Part shown: piece after piece, positions 7,307 to 18,000 of the stretch
How positions within the stretch are numbered: the stretch's first letter is position 1
Layout of the letters: each line of letters opens with the position of its first letter
Origin: Candidatus Babeliales bacterium
Lineage (GTDB): Bacteria; Babelota; Babeliae; Babelales; Chromulinivoraceae
Length of the DNA stretch: 64,000 nt
Direction of reading: 5' to 3'
Assembly: GCA_018062405.1 (NCBI GenBank)
Contig: JAGOSF010000003.1
Coordinates: forward strand, 98,350-162,349
Program-made: the position numbers and the translations under genes
Notes under the pieces: generated by a model
What the model saw: the letters and a program-made list of their open reading frames with translations, nothing else
Databases searched by the model: none
What the model was told of the DNA's origin: nothing

Positions 7307-9922
7307 ATGAATTTTGTATGGATGTTATTATTTTCAATATTTTTTTCTTCTTCTGCTTTTTCGTATCATCAATCCTATAATAGGTTTATTATACAATCAC
7401 TTTTTACGTATCCGTTTAGTTCTAATACATCAACAGACTTGTCTCATTCTTTAACAAATCCAGTAGATGTATTAAAAAATACGGTGATGAAATCGATAAA
7501 TCCAATGATGCAGATAGGTGCTACTAATTATGGTGCTGGATATACTCAGGATTTGCAGCGCCATTATGAAAATCATATAAAAGCTCATCCCTTAAAAAAT
7601 CAAAAATATGCCTCGACTGGTTTTTCGCTCGAAGAGAAATTACGTAGGTTGCCAAAGAGAACGACATTTCCTTTTCAGCCGGCTTATAACAAAGATGGGA
7701 CGGTCGCAACAAATAAGCATGGTGATCTATTAGATAATAAGGGTAATAGATGGGTTTTAACACCTGATGGAACAGAATGGGAAATAAGTAATAAATCAAG
7801 AAATTTATTGAAAACAGAAAAAGCTAACATTCCAGATTCAAAAAAAACAGATTTTGTAGAAACACCTCAAAATAGTAGAACTATAGCTGTTATGGAATCG
7901 ATGTTGTCGGCAATTGTCTTGGCAAATACAAACTTTTATGAGGCAAATTTTGATGGAATGTCAGCTGATTTTTTTACCACATTTCAGGAGTTGCAAAATA
8001 GTTCATTGAATCATGAAGAACGTAGTGTTCTTACGAGTAAACTTAATTTTCAGATGATGCATCATTTAGTGAAAACTGGTCAGATACATCGTGGAATTAT
8101 TAAAAAATATGAAAAACATCCATGGGTAATCCATAAAGACCTGACAAGCGCGGATCTTTCAGAACAATGCATGGCTAATTTTATGCTTGATTCGATGGCC
8201 TTTGCAGAAAATGATACAACTATAGAAATTGCACAAGCTGGATTGCGTGAATGGACAAATGGTATTCAATCGAAGACAGAAGAAGAATATTTGTATCATA
8301 TGAATCGATCGAATCAATATTATGGGTCTTTGCGAGAGCAGTTACCGACTCGCTCAATTACAGATTATGCTCAACCGATGGATCAAACCATTGCCATGAT
8401 AGATGATTTTTTTGAAAAATATGCAGCGACAGTAAAAGAGTATTATAAAGATGCAATCGGAGAATTAAGTGATCTTGAACAAGAACATTTACATAGAATT
8501 GAAAAGCGTTTAGATGCTTTAGAAAAATCAAAAAAACAGGTGAGACCTGAAAATCGTGTGCAACAAACGTATGCAATGAGCCCTTGCGCACAAGCTTTTT
8601 TTATGGAGCACAATTTAAATTATGCAGCATTCAATGGTGGTGTTGTTACCGATTTTCAACATTGTTTAACACAAGAAGTTTTAGGAATTATAGAATCGTC
8701 AGTTGAAATGGTTCGTTCTCATCATTATGAATCGATGATAAAGAATTTTACGATACATAATTGCCAGCTTGCAGTGTCTGGACAGCAATTGAATCAGTTA
8801 GCTCGGTTAAATGAAGCTGTAGCAGTCATTGATTATAGTCATTTTTTTGAAAATATTGCGCGGTTTATCTATGGCGATAAATTGTATGGAGCTATGGACA
8901 TTGGGGCGGCTAAATCATTAGATAAATGGATGGTGTTTGCCTATAAGTTAGGATCTGATCCAAAGGCAACGGTTAAAGATTTAGCAGAAGATTGTTTGCG
9001 TATGGGTGAGGGTTTGTGTTTTGTTGCAAATTTTGTTCACGATGTAACTCCATTGCGCTACGTTACTGACTTGGCACGAGAACTGGTATCAGATCCATCT
9101 GAAGATGAGTCGGTTCAATTTGCAAGAATTGTAAAAAGGGATGAAGAACGAAATGAACGAAGTAGAAGAACAATTAAGGCTGGTTTGGTTGCAGCAGATA
9201 ACATTGTTAAAGGAATTGTAAAAAAATCTGCACATGAAAATTTGGTTGATGCCTCGGAATTTGTTTGCGATCTTGTGTTGACTGATAAAATCACCCAAGG
9301 CTTTTTTAAATTAGCCCATTTTGTAGGTGAATCTGCATTGCAAGCAGGTAACGCAATGCAAAATATGTTACCACCAGAATTGATGGACAGTTCTATTAAA
9401 CTTTCGACCAATGCAGGAGAAGTTGTTGCTGTTTTTGCCGAAACTGGAGAAACTTTTGATTGTGTGATGGCATCAAAAGCTTCCATGGATCGATTTGCTA
9501 AAAATACAGGTAAAGGAGCTGGGGCGAAACGTGCTTTTGATGGATTTGATGATACCTTGAATTCTGAACCAAAAAAAGGTACACCAGAATGGGATAAAAA
9601 ATATCCGAATGGGAAATATGAAGGTGCTGATTATCATCGTGAGCAGGCTAAATTAAAGGAAGATTTTAAAGGGAAGTCTAAAAAAAGCCCTCCTCCTCAA
9701 GATGGTCAAGCCGCTTTAGATCGTTCATTGCAAGTTGATGGAACAACGCAAAGAGTAACTACTGAAAATGGTAAAATTGTGATTTTAAAGTATGAAGGAC
9801 ATGGGATTTATCATGGATATATTGTAGAAGATTTTCATTCTATAGAAAATGGAAAGGTTAGAAAAGTTTTAGTTGATGCAGGTTTTGTAAAGGATGCAAA
9901 GTCGGGAAAGATAATCAAATGA
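7307..9922 (+). CDS. Secreted polymorphic-toxin-like protein, 871 aa
   Basis: Probably an exported multi-domain toxin. A signal peptide spans about residues 1-20 (hydrophobic core ending SSSAFS). The long central region is mostly helical with no domain I can name. From about residue 642 the sequence is duplicated downstream at 10651. The C-terminal tip (about 808-871, with a GIYHG motif and ending KSGKIIK) follows a Lys/Pro-rich hinge and DGQAALDRSL. The architecture of signal, long body, hinge and short variable tip next to a small overlapping gene is that of polymorphic toxins. I cannot name the tip's activity. The frame is open from GTG 7295, but ATG 7307 is chosen because AAGGTGG sits 8 bases before it and the GTG overlaps that site. 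It overlaps the next gene by ATGA. Confidence 0.75.
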   Translation: MNFVWMLLFSIFFSSSAFSYHQSYNRFIIQSLFTYPFSSNTSTDLSHSLTNPVDVLKNTVMKSINPMMQIGATNYGAGYTQDLQRHYENHIKAHPLKNQKYASTGFSLEEKLRRLPKRTTFPFQPAYNKDGTVATNKHGDLLDNKGNRWVLTPDGTEWEISNKSRNLLKTEKANIPDSKKTDFVETPQNSRTIAVMESMLSAIVLANTNFYEANFDGMSADFFTTFQELQNSSLNHEERSVLTSKLNFQMMHHLVKTGQIHRGIIKKYEKHPWVIHKDLTSADLSEQCMANFMLDSMAFAENDTTIEIAQAGLREWTNGIQSKTEEEYLYHMNRSNQYYGSLREQLPTRSITDYAQPMDQTIAMIDDFFEKYAATVKEYYKDAIGELSDLEQEHLHRIEKRLDALEKSKKQVRPENRVQQTYAMSPCAQAFFMEHNLNYAAFNGGVVTDFQHCLTQEVLGIIESSVEMVRSHHYESMIKNFTIHNCQLAVSGQQLNQLARLNEAVAVIDYSHFFENIARFIYGDKLYGAMDIGAAKSLDKWMVFAYKLGSDPKATVKDLAEDCLRMGEGLCFVANFVHDVTPLRYVTDLARELVSDPSEDESVQFARIVKRDEERNERSRRTIKAGLVAADNIVKGIVKKSAHENLVDASEFVCDLVLTDKITQGFFKLAHFVGESALQAGNAMQNMLPPELMDSSIKLSTNAGEVVAVFAETGETFDCVMASKASMDRFAKNTGKGAGAKRAFDGFDDTLNSEPKKGTPEWDKKYPNGKYEGADYHREQAKLKEDFKGKSKKSPPPQDGQAALDRSLQVDGTTQRVTTENGKIVILKYEGHGIYHGYIVEDFHSIENGKVRKVLVDAGFVKDAKSGKIIK
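9233..9729 (+). repeat. Pre-toxin segment, copy 1
   Basis: This 497-base block recurs without insertions or deletions at 10651-11147, with scattered substitutions. It encodes the segment before the toxin tip (from HENLVDASEFVCDLV to DGQAALDRS). Similarity falls sharply right after the shared codons for DRSL. Confidence 0.9.
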
Positions 9923-10581
9923 ATGAAATAGTATTTAATTGTTCAATGTTAGAGTTTATTAAAGTTGTTTCTGAGGAAGAATTTCACTTTGCAAAAATTG
10001 ATTTTTTTTGTAGTAAAGTCACGGTATATTTTGTTTCTCATAATAATGAATTCATTATTGGTCAGGAGTCAGCTGTCGAAATATTTCAAAGCTTTATTGG
10101 CAATTTAAAAAAAACTATAAATAATAATCTCCAATTAGATAAATCGATAATAAAAAATTTAGGTTTGATGGAAAATCAATATTGGAATGAGTCTCAGTTT
10201 CAAAAAAAAGAATTTATAATGGTAAACTCTTCAGATGGCTCTAGTAAATATTGGATTGGTTCAAGATATGAGATTTGGAATTTTAATGGAAAAGGAAGTC
10301 AATCTATTAATGTCTGGTTATATAATGATGACAATGGCAATATTATTTTTGAAGTGACGCCTTTATATCAATGGTCATTTTTACCAGATGAACCAGAAAA
10401 TCCAGATTTTCAAACTTATGAAGAATTCATGAAAGATTATAAGCCATTAATTACGAGAGTTATACCTCGCCAAGTTGCTATCGAATGGTTGGGTCAAGCC
10501 ATGAAAGTTTATCGAGGACTATTTCCAACTGAAGAGCTGTATATTGATTTTTGTAAAAAATTAGGCTGGAAAGATTGTTAG
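9919..10581 (+). CDS. Putative immunity protein 1
   Basis: The 220-aa cytoplasmic protein has no signal peptide. Its start overlaps the toxin-like gene's stop by four bases (ATGA), the usual coupling of toxin and immunity genes. It is homologous along its length to the product of 11350: WIGSRY versus WVGNIY, WLYNDDNGNIIFEVTP versus WLYNDEAGNIIFEVTP, an acidic Pro-Glu loop, then TRV/TRI and AIEWLGQ/ALQWLDQ. It ends in CKKLGWKDC. The family is not one I can name. The immunity role is inferred from position, acidic character and co-duplication with the toxin module. Confidence 0.65.
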   Translation: MNEIVFNCSMLEFIKVVSEEEFHFAKIDFFCSKVTVYFVSHNNEFIIGQESAVEIFQSFIGNLKKTINNNLQLDKSIIKNLGLMENQYWNESQFQKKEFIMVNSSDGSSKYWIGSRYEIWNFNGKGSQSINVWLYNDDNGNIIFEVTPLYQWSFLPDEPENPDFQTYEEFMKDYKPLITRVIPRQVAIEWLGQAMKVYRGLFPTEELYIDFCKKLGWKDC

Positions 10582-10600
10582 ATTGTAAATAATTAAATTT

Positions 10601-10645
10601 AAAACAAGGCACATTTCATTAAGTTGATTATGCCTTGTTTTTTAT
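10601..10645 (+). terminator. Rho-independent terminator after immunity gene 1
   Basis: A perfect 11-base stem (AAAACAAGGCA at 10601-10611, TGCCTTGTTTT at 10631-10641) with a 19-base loop is followed by further Ts. It ends the first toxin/immunity transcript and overlaps the only possible ATG of the next reading frame. Confidence 0.8.
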
Positions 10646-11334
10646 CTACGCATGAAAAATTAGTTGATGCATCGGAATTTGTTTGCGATCTTGTGTTGAC
10701 TGATAAAATCACCCAAGGATTTTTTAAATTAGCCCATTTTGTTGGTGAATCTGCATTGCAAGCAGGTAACGCAATGCAAAATATGTTACCACCAGAATTG
10801 ATGGACAGTTCTCTTAAACTTTCGACCAATGCAGGGGAAGTTATTGCTGTTTTTGCTGGAACTGGAGAAACTGTTGATTGCGTGATGGCATCAAAAGCTT
10901 CTATGGATCGATTTGCTAAAAACACAGGTAAAGGAGCTGGGGCAAAACGTGCGCTTGATGGATTTGATAATGCCTTGAATTCTGAACAAAAAAAAGGTAC
11001 TCCAGAATGGGATGAAAAATATCCGAATTGGAAATATGAAGGCGTTGATTATCATCGCGAAGAAGCTAAAATGAAAAGTGATACAAAGGTTAAGTCGAAA
11101 AAAAGCCCTGCTCCTCAAGATGGCCAAGCTGCTTTAGATCGTTCATTAGAAATACCAGACTCCCCTCATAGAGTAGCTATTGAAGATGATAAATATGTTA
11201 TTTTTTATGAAACAAGCGATGGGATTTATCACGGGTTTACTTGTGATCAATGGAAAGATGTTCCGGATAAAGCTCAAAGTGTATTTAAAAAAAATAAATT
11301 AGTTCATCCAAAATCAGGTGATATAAAAAAATAA
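10630..11334 (+). CDS. Orphan toxin C-terminal module, no signal peptide
   Basis: Starting at the first ATG gives 234 residues: about seven unrelated residues, then a near copy of residues 642-808 of the upstream toxin-like protein, then a different tip. The tip keeps RV, GIYHG and KSGxIxK but otherwise diverges. The ATG lies inside the terminator hairpin and has no ribosome site, and the product lacks the signal peptide and body of the full-length protein. It is therefore best read as a silent orphan module, as found downstream of polymorphic toxin genes, able to replace the tip by recombination through the shared block. An expressed cytoplasmic protein is the less likely alternative. Confidence 0.65.
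   Translation: MPCFLSTHEKLVDASEFVCDLVLTDKITQGFFKLAHFVGESALQAGNAMQNMLPPELMDSSLKLSTNAGEVIAVFAGTGETVDCVMASKASMDRFAKNTGKGAGAKRALDGFDNALNSEQKKGTPEWDEKYPNWKYEGVDYHREEAKMKSDTKVKSKKSPAPQDGQAALDRSLEIPDSPHRVAIEDDKYVIFYETSDGIYHGFTCDQWKDVPDKAQSVFKKNKLVHPKSGDIKK
10651..11147 (+). repeat. Pre-toxin segment, copy 2
   Basis: Direct repeat of 9233-9729, offset 1,418 bases with no gaps. It begins immediately after the terminator at CATGAAAAATTAGTTGATGC. The left boundary is abrupt: nothing upstream resembles the first copy. Confidence 0.9.
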
Positions 11335-11349
11335 GGAATTATTTTAAAC

Positions 11350-11967
11350 ATGAATACATTAACTTTTATTATTAATGAGCAAGAAAAATTTACAATGAAT
11401 TTAGATTGTCCAGAAAATATTATTCATTCTTGTAACTTTTCAAATCTTGTTTTAATAATTAATAATGAGACTATTACTATAGGTAAAAGTATTATTGATG
11501 ATTATGCGCAAATCTTAAAAACGAAGTTAACATTAGCTTTGTCAAATAAGTTAAAACTTCATTCATCAATTAAAAAAAATATTGGATATTATTGGAATCA
11601 AGATTTAAATGAAGATGATCCTGATCTTGTTTTTAATTCTAAAAAAGGTAAGTCATGGGTTGGAAATATATATTTTTTATGGGCGACTGATAACAGTAAA
11701 AAGTATGAGCGATTTGCAACATGGTTATACAATGATGAAGCTGGAAATATTATTTTTGAAGTTACACCAACATATCCAGATACATTTATAGATCCAGAAG
11801 ATCCAGCTGATGTAGTTGCTTATCAAGAGTGGATGGAAAAATCATATCAACCATTTTTTACACGAATTATTTCTCAAGATTTAGCTTTGCAATGGCTTGA
11901 TCAAGTAAATTTAATTTTAAAAATTATAAAAGAGAATGCTGAAAATTCTAAAAGTTATGAAGCATAG
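11350..11967 (+). CDS. Putative immunity protein 2, tail removed by tandem stops
   Basis: The 205-aa paralogue of the protein at 9919 shares WVG, WLYNDEAGNIIFEVTP, an acidic loop and ALQWLDQ. It follows the orphan module by 15 bases; AAGGA lies 12 bases before the ATG. The frame ends TAG TAA at 11965-11970. The same frame then continues for 20 codons to TAA at 12031, and those codons encode a tail ending CKELGWENC that matches the CKKLGWKDC end of immunity protein 1. The gene has therefore lost about 20 conserved residues through nonsense mutation, or the tail is dispensable. Pairing with the orphan tip is inferred from position. Confidence 0.65.
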   Translation: MNTLTFIINEQEKFTMNLDCPENIIHSCNFSNLVLIINNETITIGKSIIDDYAQILKTKLTLALSNKLKLHSSIKKNIGYYWNQDLNEDDPDLVFNSKKGKSWVGNIYFLWATDNSKKYERFATWLYNDEAGNIIFEVTPTYPDTFIDPEDPADVVAYQEWMEKSYQPFFTRIISQDLALQWLDQVNLILKIIKENAENSKSYEA

Positions 11968-12033
11968 TAAAACGAAAGAATTGAAGAAAATTATAAAAAT
12001 ATGTGCAAAGAATTAGGTTGGGAAAATTGTTAA
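11968..12033 (+). pseudogene. Detached 3' tail of immunity gene 2
   Basis: In the frame of the preceding gene, codons from 11971 encode NERIEENYKNM then CKELGWENC and a stop at 12031. This tail is conserved in immunity protein 1, which shows that it was once part of the protein. Confidence 0.7.
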
Positions 12034-12042
12034 GAATTTTTA

Positions 12043-12079
12043 AAAGGGCCTTGAAATTTTTACTATTTCAAGGCCCTTT
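12043..12079. terminator. Bidirectional terminator, GGGCCTTGAAAT hairpin copy 1
   Basis: A perfect 15-base stem (12043-12057 with 12065-12079) and loop TTTTACT lie between the convergent immunity gene 2 and giant gene A, with T-runs on both sides. The same hairpin, including the identical loop at one site, recurs at 52506 and in a variant at 53481. Confidence 0.85.
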
Positions 12080-12098
12080 CTTTTGAATCAATTAAAGA

Positions 12099-15000
12099 TT
12101 ATAAAACATCTTCTCCTGCACCAGCTACAAAGATTCTTCCATCTGGATGAATCATCGCATCATTTACTGCAAGCGTATTAACAGAAACTGTGTACTTAAT
12201 ATAACCTGCTCCATTATTAAATGTTGAATCCAACACCAATGCCGGAGTTAATCGTATCACAACAATTTCTTCTTGATATCCATCATATGCTACAATAATT
12301 GTATTACCGGCAGCATCAACAATCATTCTACCTAAAACATACTCTGCTAAAGGACTACCAAGATTTGTTCCTGTTAAGGTTATCGTATATGTAGCTGTTC
12401 CGCCTGCTTGCGGATATATTTTTACCATAATTGAATTCGTAGAAGCTACAACACCTGCAACGTGCACATTGTTACCACTATCAACAGCAACCTTCATATT
12501 CGTGTTGCCAGAAATTGTCGCAATTAATGGAGTTGGAGTTGTAAATGTCGTATCAAGACCAGAACCATCTGGTAAATAACGAGCTACAGCAACGGCATCA
12601 CTTCCATTATTGTAAGCAAATACAATTCTATCATTACTATCAATTGCATGAGTATAAATACCAGTTGTTCCTGTATTGACTGATTGATAGCCATTGTTAC
12701 CAAATGAATTATCAATTCTACCATCTGCTCCATAACCAAGCAATAAGCCTAAGTCATTTTGAGCCAAGCCTGCAGCTACAATACGTCCTGTTGTTTGTTG
12801 GCCGACAGAAAATAATGATTTACCATCACCAAATGCTATACCAGAAGGGTTACCATCAAAACCACCAAATGAATCATCTAATGCAGAAGAGCCTGGTGTT
12901 AGAATGTATTGTAAAACTAATGAATCAGTTCTCGCAAGCACACTGTTATAAACATACCCAGCTAAAATCGCTTTGGTAACGCCAGAGACCGTGGTAAAGG
13001 TGATCATGTCAGAAACATACTGATTTTGATACATGCTCAAGACTGTTTGCTGCCCATTTGTTCCAAAGTCAGAATTTAAGATTCCATCGTTATCAAACAT
13101 ATTCATCATGATCGATGAATTACCAGAACCTGCTGCACTGTTTCCATCAATAGCAACAACAACATTGTTATCATCATATAATGCTATCGACCTTGCAACT
13201 TGGCCCGAAGCAATATTTCCTGTAGATGATCCAAAGAATAGAATCCCTTTGTTTGTTGTTGATTCTGGCGAAACACCAAGCGTCACATCGTTGGTTCCAA
13301 CTGGTTTTGAATTTGGAGATTGAGCTATTTGAGATGTATACGGATTATCATACACAGCAATCAATAATGGGACAAACGAAGGCGATACACCAATGAAACT
13401 ATACCCAAGCATGCCTAAAGTTCCATTTGCATTGACTGCAAGACCAGCGTAGACATTATTCACTAAATAACCACCCGATGCAGTATCAGTATATTGGAAT
13501 ATACCTGCAATTCCATTTCCTGTTACACCATCTGCTCCAACAGCTGCTGGGTTAAACCCTGTTGTATCTAAAGTTCCTGGATTACTCATAGCATCACTTG
13601 GTGTTATACGCGCAATCCATGCTGGATTTGTTCCAGATTGATTACCTAAGATTAAGACATAACCATCTGCCGATGTTACCATGCTTGTTACTGATGGAGC
13701 ATGAGTTAATAGATTAATATTTGATTGAGCATAGATTGAAAGACCATTAGCACCAGTTGTTGTTGATGTTCCATTATCATACGCTGCAACTGAGAATGTA
13801 TTCGTAACTTGGCTATTTGATGCAACAATAATATTGCCGGCATGGTCCAGAGCTACACGAACTGAAGATGCTCCTGATGCATCTAAAATAGCTCCACTGA
13901 CAATCCCACCAATACCAAAAGTAATATCATACTCGCCTGTTGGAGTTAATCGATACAGATCAACATCATTGGTATCTGGATTTAAAATACCAAAAATTAA
14001 ACGATCATAAGAATCTGCAACAAGTGAAGGAATAATATTCGAAACATCTGTTGAGAATCCTCCTGGATATGTTCCTGTACTATTGAATGTTGTATCAAGT
14101 GTACCTGGAGCTCCAGAAGCTCCTGTTGGAGCTAATGATTTATACGCAACCAAACCACCTTTTCCAAAAGGATTTAAACCTGCAACAACTAAACGACCTA
14201 AGGTTTGCTCAACAGCAACCGTTGCCTGTGTACTTGCGATTGTAATAATACCAGTTCCATTAAAGGTTGTATCAAGCACACCAGCTGGAGTATATCGTTG
14301 AACCCAGCCAGTACCGCTTAAAGTCCCCATTAAAAGAACATTACCAGAACCATCTTGTAAAATCGAATTAACACCAAGTGGCGCATAACTCGTCGCAATA
14401 CCAGTTAAATTATAGCTTGTGTCCAAGGCGCCGGAAGCTGTTGTTTTAATCAAATAAGAGTGACCATCGCCTGAATCGTCAAAAGCCATGTAATAACCAC
14501 CATTTGCAACTGGTAAAATAGCTTTACCTTGTCCACCAACTAACAAACTATTTAAGGTCGAAAGATCAAACGTACCTGTTGTCGGCGATGTGTTTCCAAA
14601 TCCAGGATCAATCGTACCAGCAACACCTTCGATTGGACCTTGTGATGTGTAGGTTGCATAAGGATAACCAAATGTACGACCCATGTACGGATTTGCAGAA
14701 CCAGAGTTAGAACCTACAACCATAACACGGTTATCAGCATGGATAATCCCATCATTTACTTGGTTTAATGAACCAATGGTTGTATATAAAATACCTGGTT
14801 GAGTTCCTGCAGCATCAAAGCTTGATGTATCAAGAGTAAGTCCACCATCCTCTGATGTAAATCGAGCAACCACAATTTGACCAGAAGCTCTATAACCAAC
14901 TAAGGTTATTTTATTATCATTGGTTGCATAGATATTACCTAAAGTGAATGTTCCTGATCCACCTGTTGGAGCAATACTTACTGAACCAATATCTGTACCT

Positions 15001-18000
15001 GTAGCATTATTATTATAGCTTCGCAACGCATAACCTGTTGAAGTTGCAGCTGCAACGACAATTCTACCGCCATTATCAAGCACAACTTTAACACTGCTGC
15101 CAGACACGGCACCTGTAATTGCAGTTCCACCAGTTAATGTTGTTACCGCAGCAACACCACTTCCAGCAAGGCCAGATGCTGTAGCTCTTTGTAAAACTAC
15201 CGAACCTGAGTTATTTGCAACAGTAATAATACGATCTGTTGGATCAATTGTCATATCAGTAATTGCAGTTGATATACCCATACCAAGGATACCACCAGTT
15301 GCAAATGTAACATCTAAAGCACCTGTGTTATTGTACCCTTTCAGTGTTCCATTGCCACCAGTAATACCAGCTAAAATCACACGGCTATTACTTTGTTGGC
15401 CGATGGCATTACCAGCAGTCAATGTCGATGTTGCACTAAACGCCGGAGTTAAATCAGCACCATCTGAAGTCATACCAATAACCCAACTTGCTGGCGTACT
15501 ATTTGTACCGCAAATATAGAGATTTTCAAGAGAATCAACGTACAATCCAGTTGTTCCACCATGGCCACCAATAAATGATACATAACCATCACCGCTAAAC
15601 GCTGTGTTCAAGGTCAGATCTTTTAATAATTGGAATACAACTGTGTTGCTACCATTATCTGCAACAAAAGTCATTACGCCATTGCCAGCTTCGTAGACAC
15701 GTTTCACTGCATAACCAGTGATCAAACTATTAAATGTAGAATTTGTTGTTCCATTTAATAAGAAGGCACCAGCTGTTGGCCATAATGTTGTATCCAACTG
15801 ACCTGCAGCAACTCGATTTGGAGCTTGTGCAAATTGAGAAATATATTGATACCCAAAGAATCTGAGTAAGCTTGGATTAAATGATGTTGTATCATGTGAT
15901 GGATTATTGTAGCCAACTGTTATTAATTTACCATCAGCTTGTACCGATAATCCGTACATTGCTTGTGGATATTGATACACTGAACCTGTTACTGATGTCA
16001 CGCCCGCAGTTCCAAATGCTGTATCTAAAATACCTGCAGCAGTTACAGCAAACACGCCAACAACAGGCACGGTACTATAAAAACTACCATAAAATTCTGT
16101 TTCAGAACCTACAAGCTTTGTTAATACTGGACTACCTCCACCAAAAGCTGTCTGTTGAGTTTCTAAAGATGCACCTGTTGAGCCGTTATACAGTTGAATT
16201 TTTATATCATCTGCAAATGTTTGAGCTCCAACTAAAATATTACCGTCACTGTTAATTGCGATATGACTTGTTGATGCTGCCGATGTAATTCCAGTCGTAA
16301 CTATAGCACCACTATTAAATGTTGCTGGACTATTTTGAGCATTCACCAATCCAGAACCATTTGCAGTCAATTTACCAAGGCACACAACGTTTGATGAATT
16401 GCGATATACAAAGTAAATATTATCGTTACTATCGATACACAAATCATCGATAACTGTTGCACCAGAAACTGTGAAGAAACCATTTGAGCCAGCTGGACCA
16501 AATGTTTGATCAACTGGTAAACTAGCTGAAGAGATAGCTGATTGGTTTTGATATGCAATAATTTTACCTGAACCCGCTACAATGTAACGCCCAGATTTTT
16601 GTTGCACAACGTTTAAAGCTGCAGTTGAAGCAACTGAAGTTGAAAAAGTTGCAATTAATGAGCCTGCTGGATTAAACATCACAACTTTTTGAGCTCCACT
16701 GTTTACACCTGCGACAATAATATTGCTGTCTGAATCAAGCGCTATACTGTTCACGGTTGCCATAGTCAACCCTGTTGTCAGACCAGCAGCACCAAATGCA
16801 GTTACTGGAGTCATATCAGCATTAACTTTACCTACAATTAAATTCGTGCCATTACCAAACGCAATGAATGAAGTTCCATCATTATTTGGATTTTCAATGA
16901 TAGCATAAGCTTTATAGCCTACTAAACCAGACCAACCAGTTTGGCCAGAAAGATCGATTTGACCTGTATTGTTTGGTTGTAATGAAGTATCGATAGAACC
17001 AACTTCTGCCGTTGCAATCGCTTGCGAAACTTGCGTGGTATAAATATCGCCATAAACACGACCAATATAACCGTTTGTTGAACCATCAGAACCAAAAATA
17101 TACGTACGACGATCCGGGCTATAAGCGCTAGCTTTTACCACACTCATAGAACCTGTATCAACATTTGCAATCCCTGGAGTTCCACCAGCTACAGCATAAC
17201 CGGTTGTATCAAGCGCAATTGTTGAATCATCTACTGATACAAATCGTGCTACAATTGCATTACCAATAGTCGAATAACCGACCAGATAAATATTTTGTTC
17301 AGCATCAATAAATAAGTCTGATAAATTTAATATTCGACTTGAAATCGTAATAGCACTTGACGCGCCAGTCGCAGTACCAAGTTCAGTATCAAATCTACAC
17401 ACTTGAATAACATTGTTTGCAGACTGTCCATTCTGAGCTGCAACAACAAGTTGAGAATTTTCCATATCAAGGGCTAAGCGAATTTGAGATGCTGAAAAGT
17501 TTAATGATGTTGGACTAAATGTTGCATTATATGTTGTATCAACAGCTGTCCCGTTTGCAAGTAAACGTTCTATCGTTATCGTTGTACCAGATACATAGGC
17601 AATATAAATTCTATCATATTGATCAACAACCATAGCGTAAACTTGGCTCAATGCACCTGTTGAATACACACCGCCACCATAATTTGGAGATGTTCCATTA
17701 TTATTACCAAATGAAAGATCTAAAGGATACTCCCCACTCGAAGTTACTGATTCAAATGCAGCAATACAACCAACTGCACCATTATAACCTGCAACTAAAA
17801 TTCTTCCGTTATTTGTTTGACGAATCACGTTACCTGTTGTCATGCCACCAGCATTTGCAAGATACGTAATTGTATCACCATTTGCAGAAATAGTTGCACC
17901 CCACATAGCTCCTGCTGTTGCACCAGTAACTAAAATTGGTGCTAATGTATCAGAATTCACATCCCCAACTAAATACATATCATTAATTGATGTTTTACCT

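Noticed and set aside
12704..12979. Plus-strand open frames of 60-140 codons throughout the giant genes
   Set aside because: They lie opposite continuous family-conserved minus-strand coding sequence, have low-complexity products rich in His, Gln, Leu and Tyr, and recur at equivalent places because the sense strand is repetitive.
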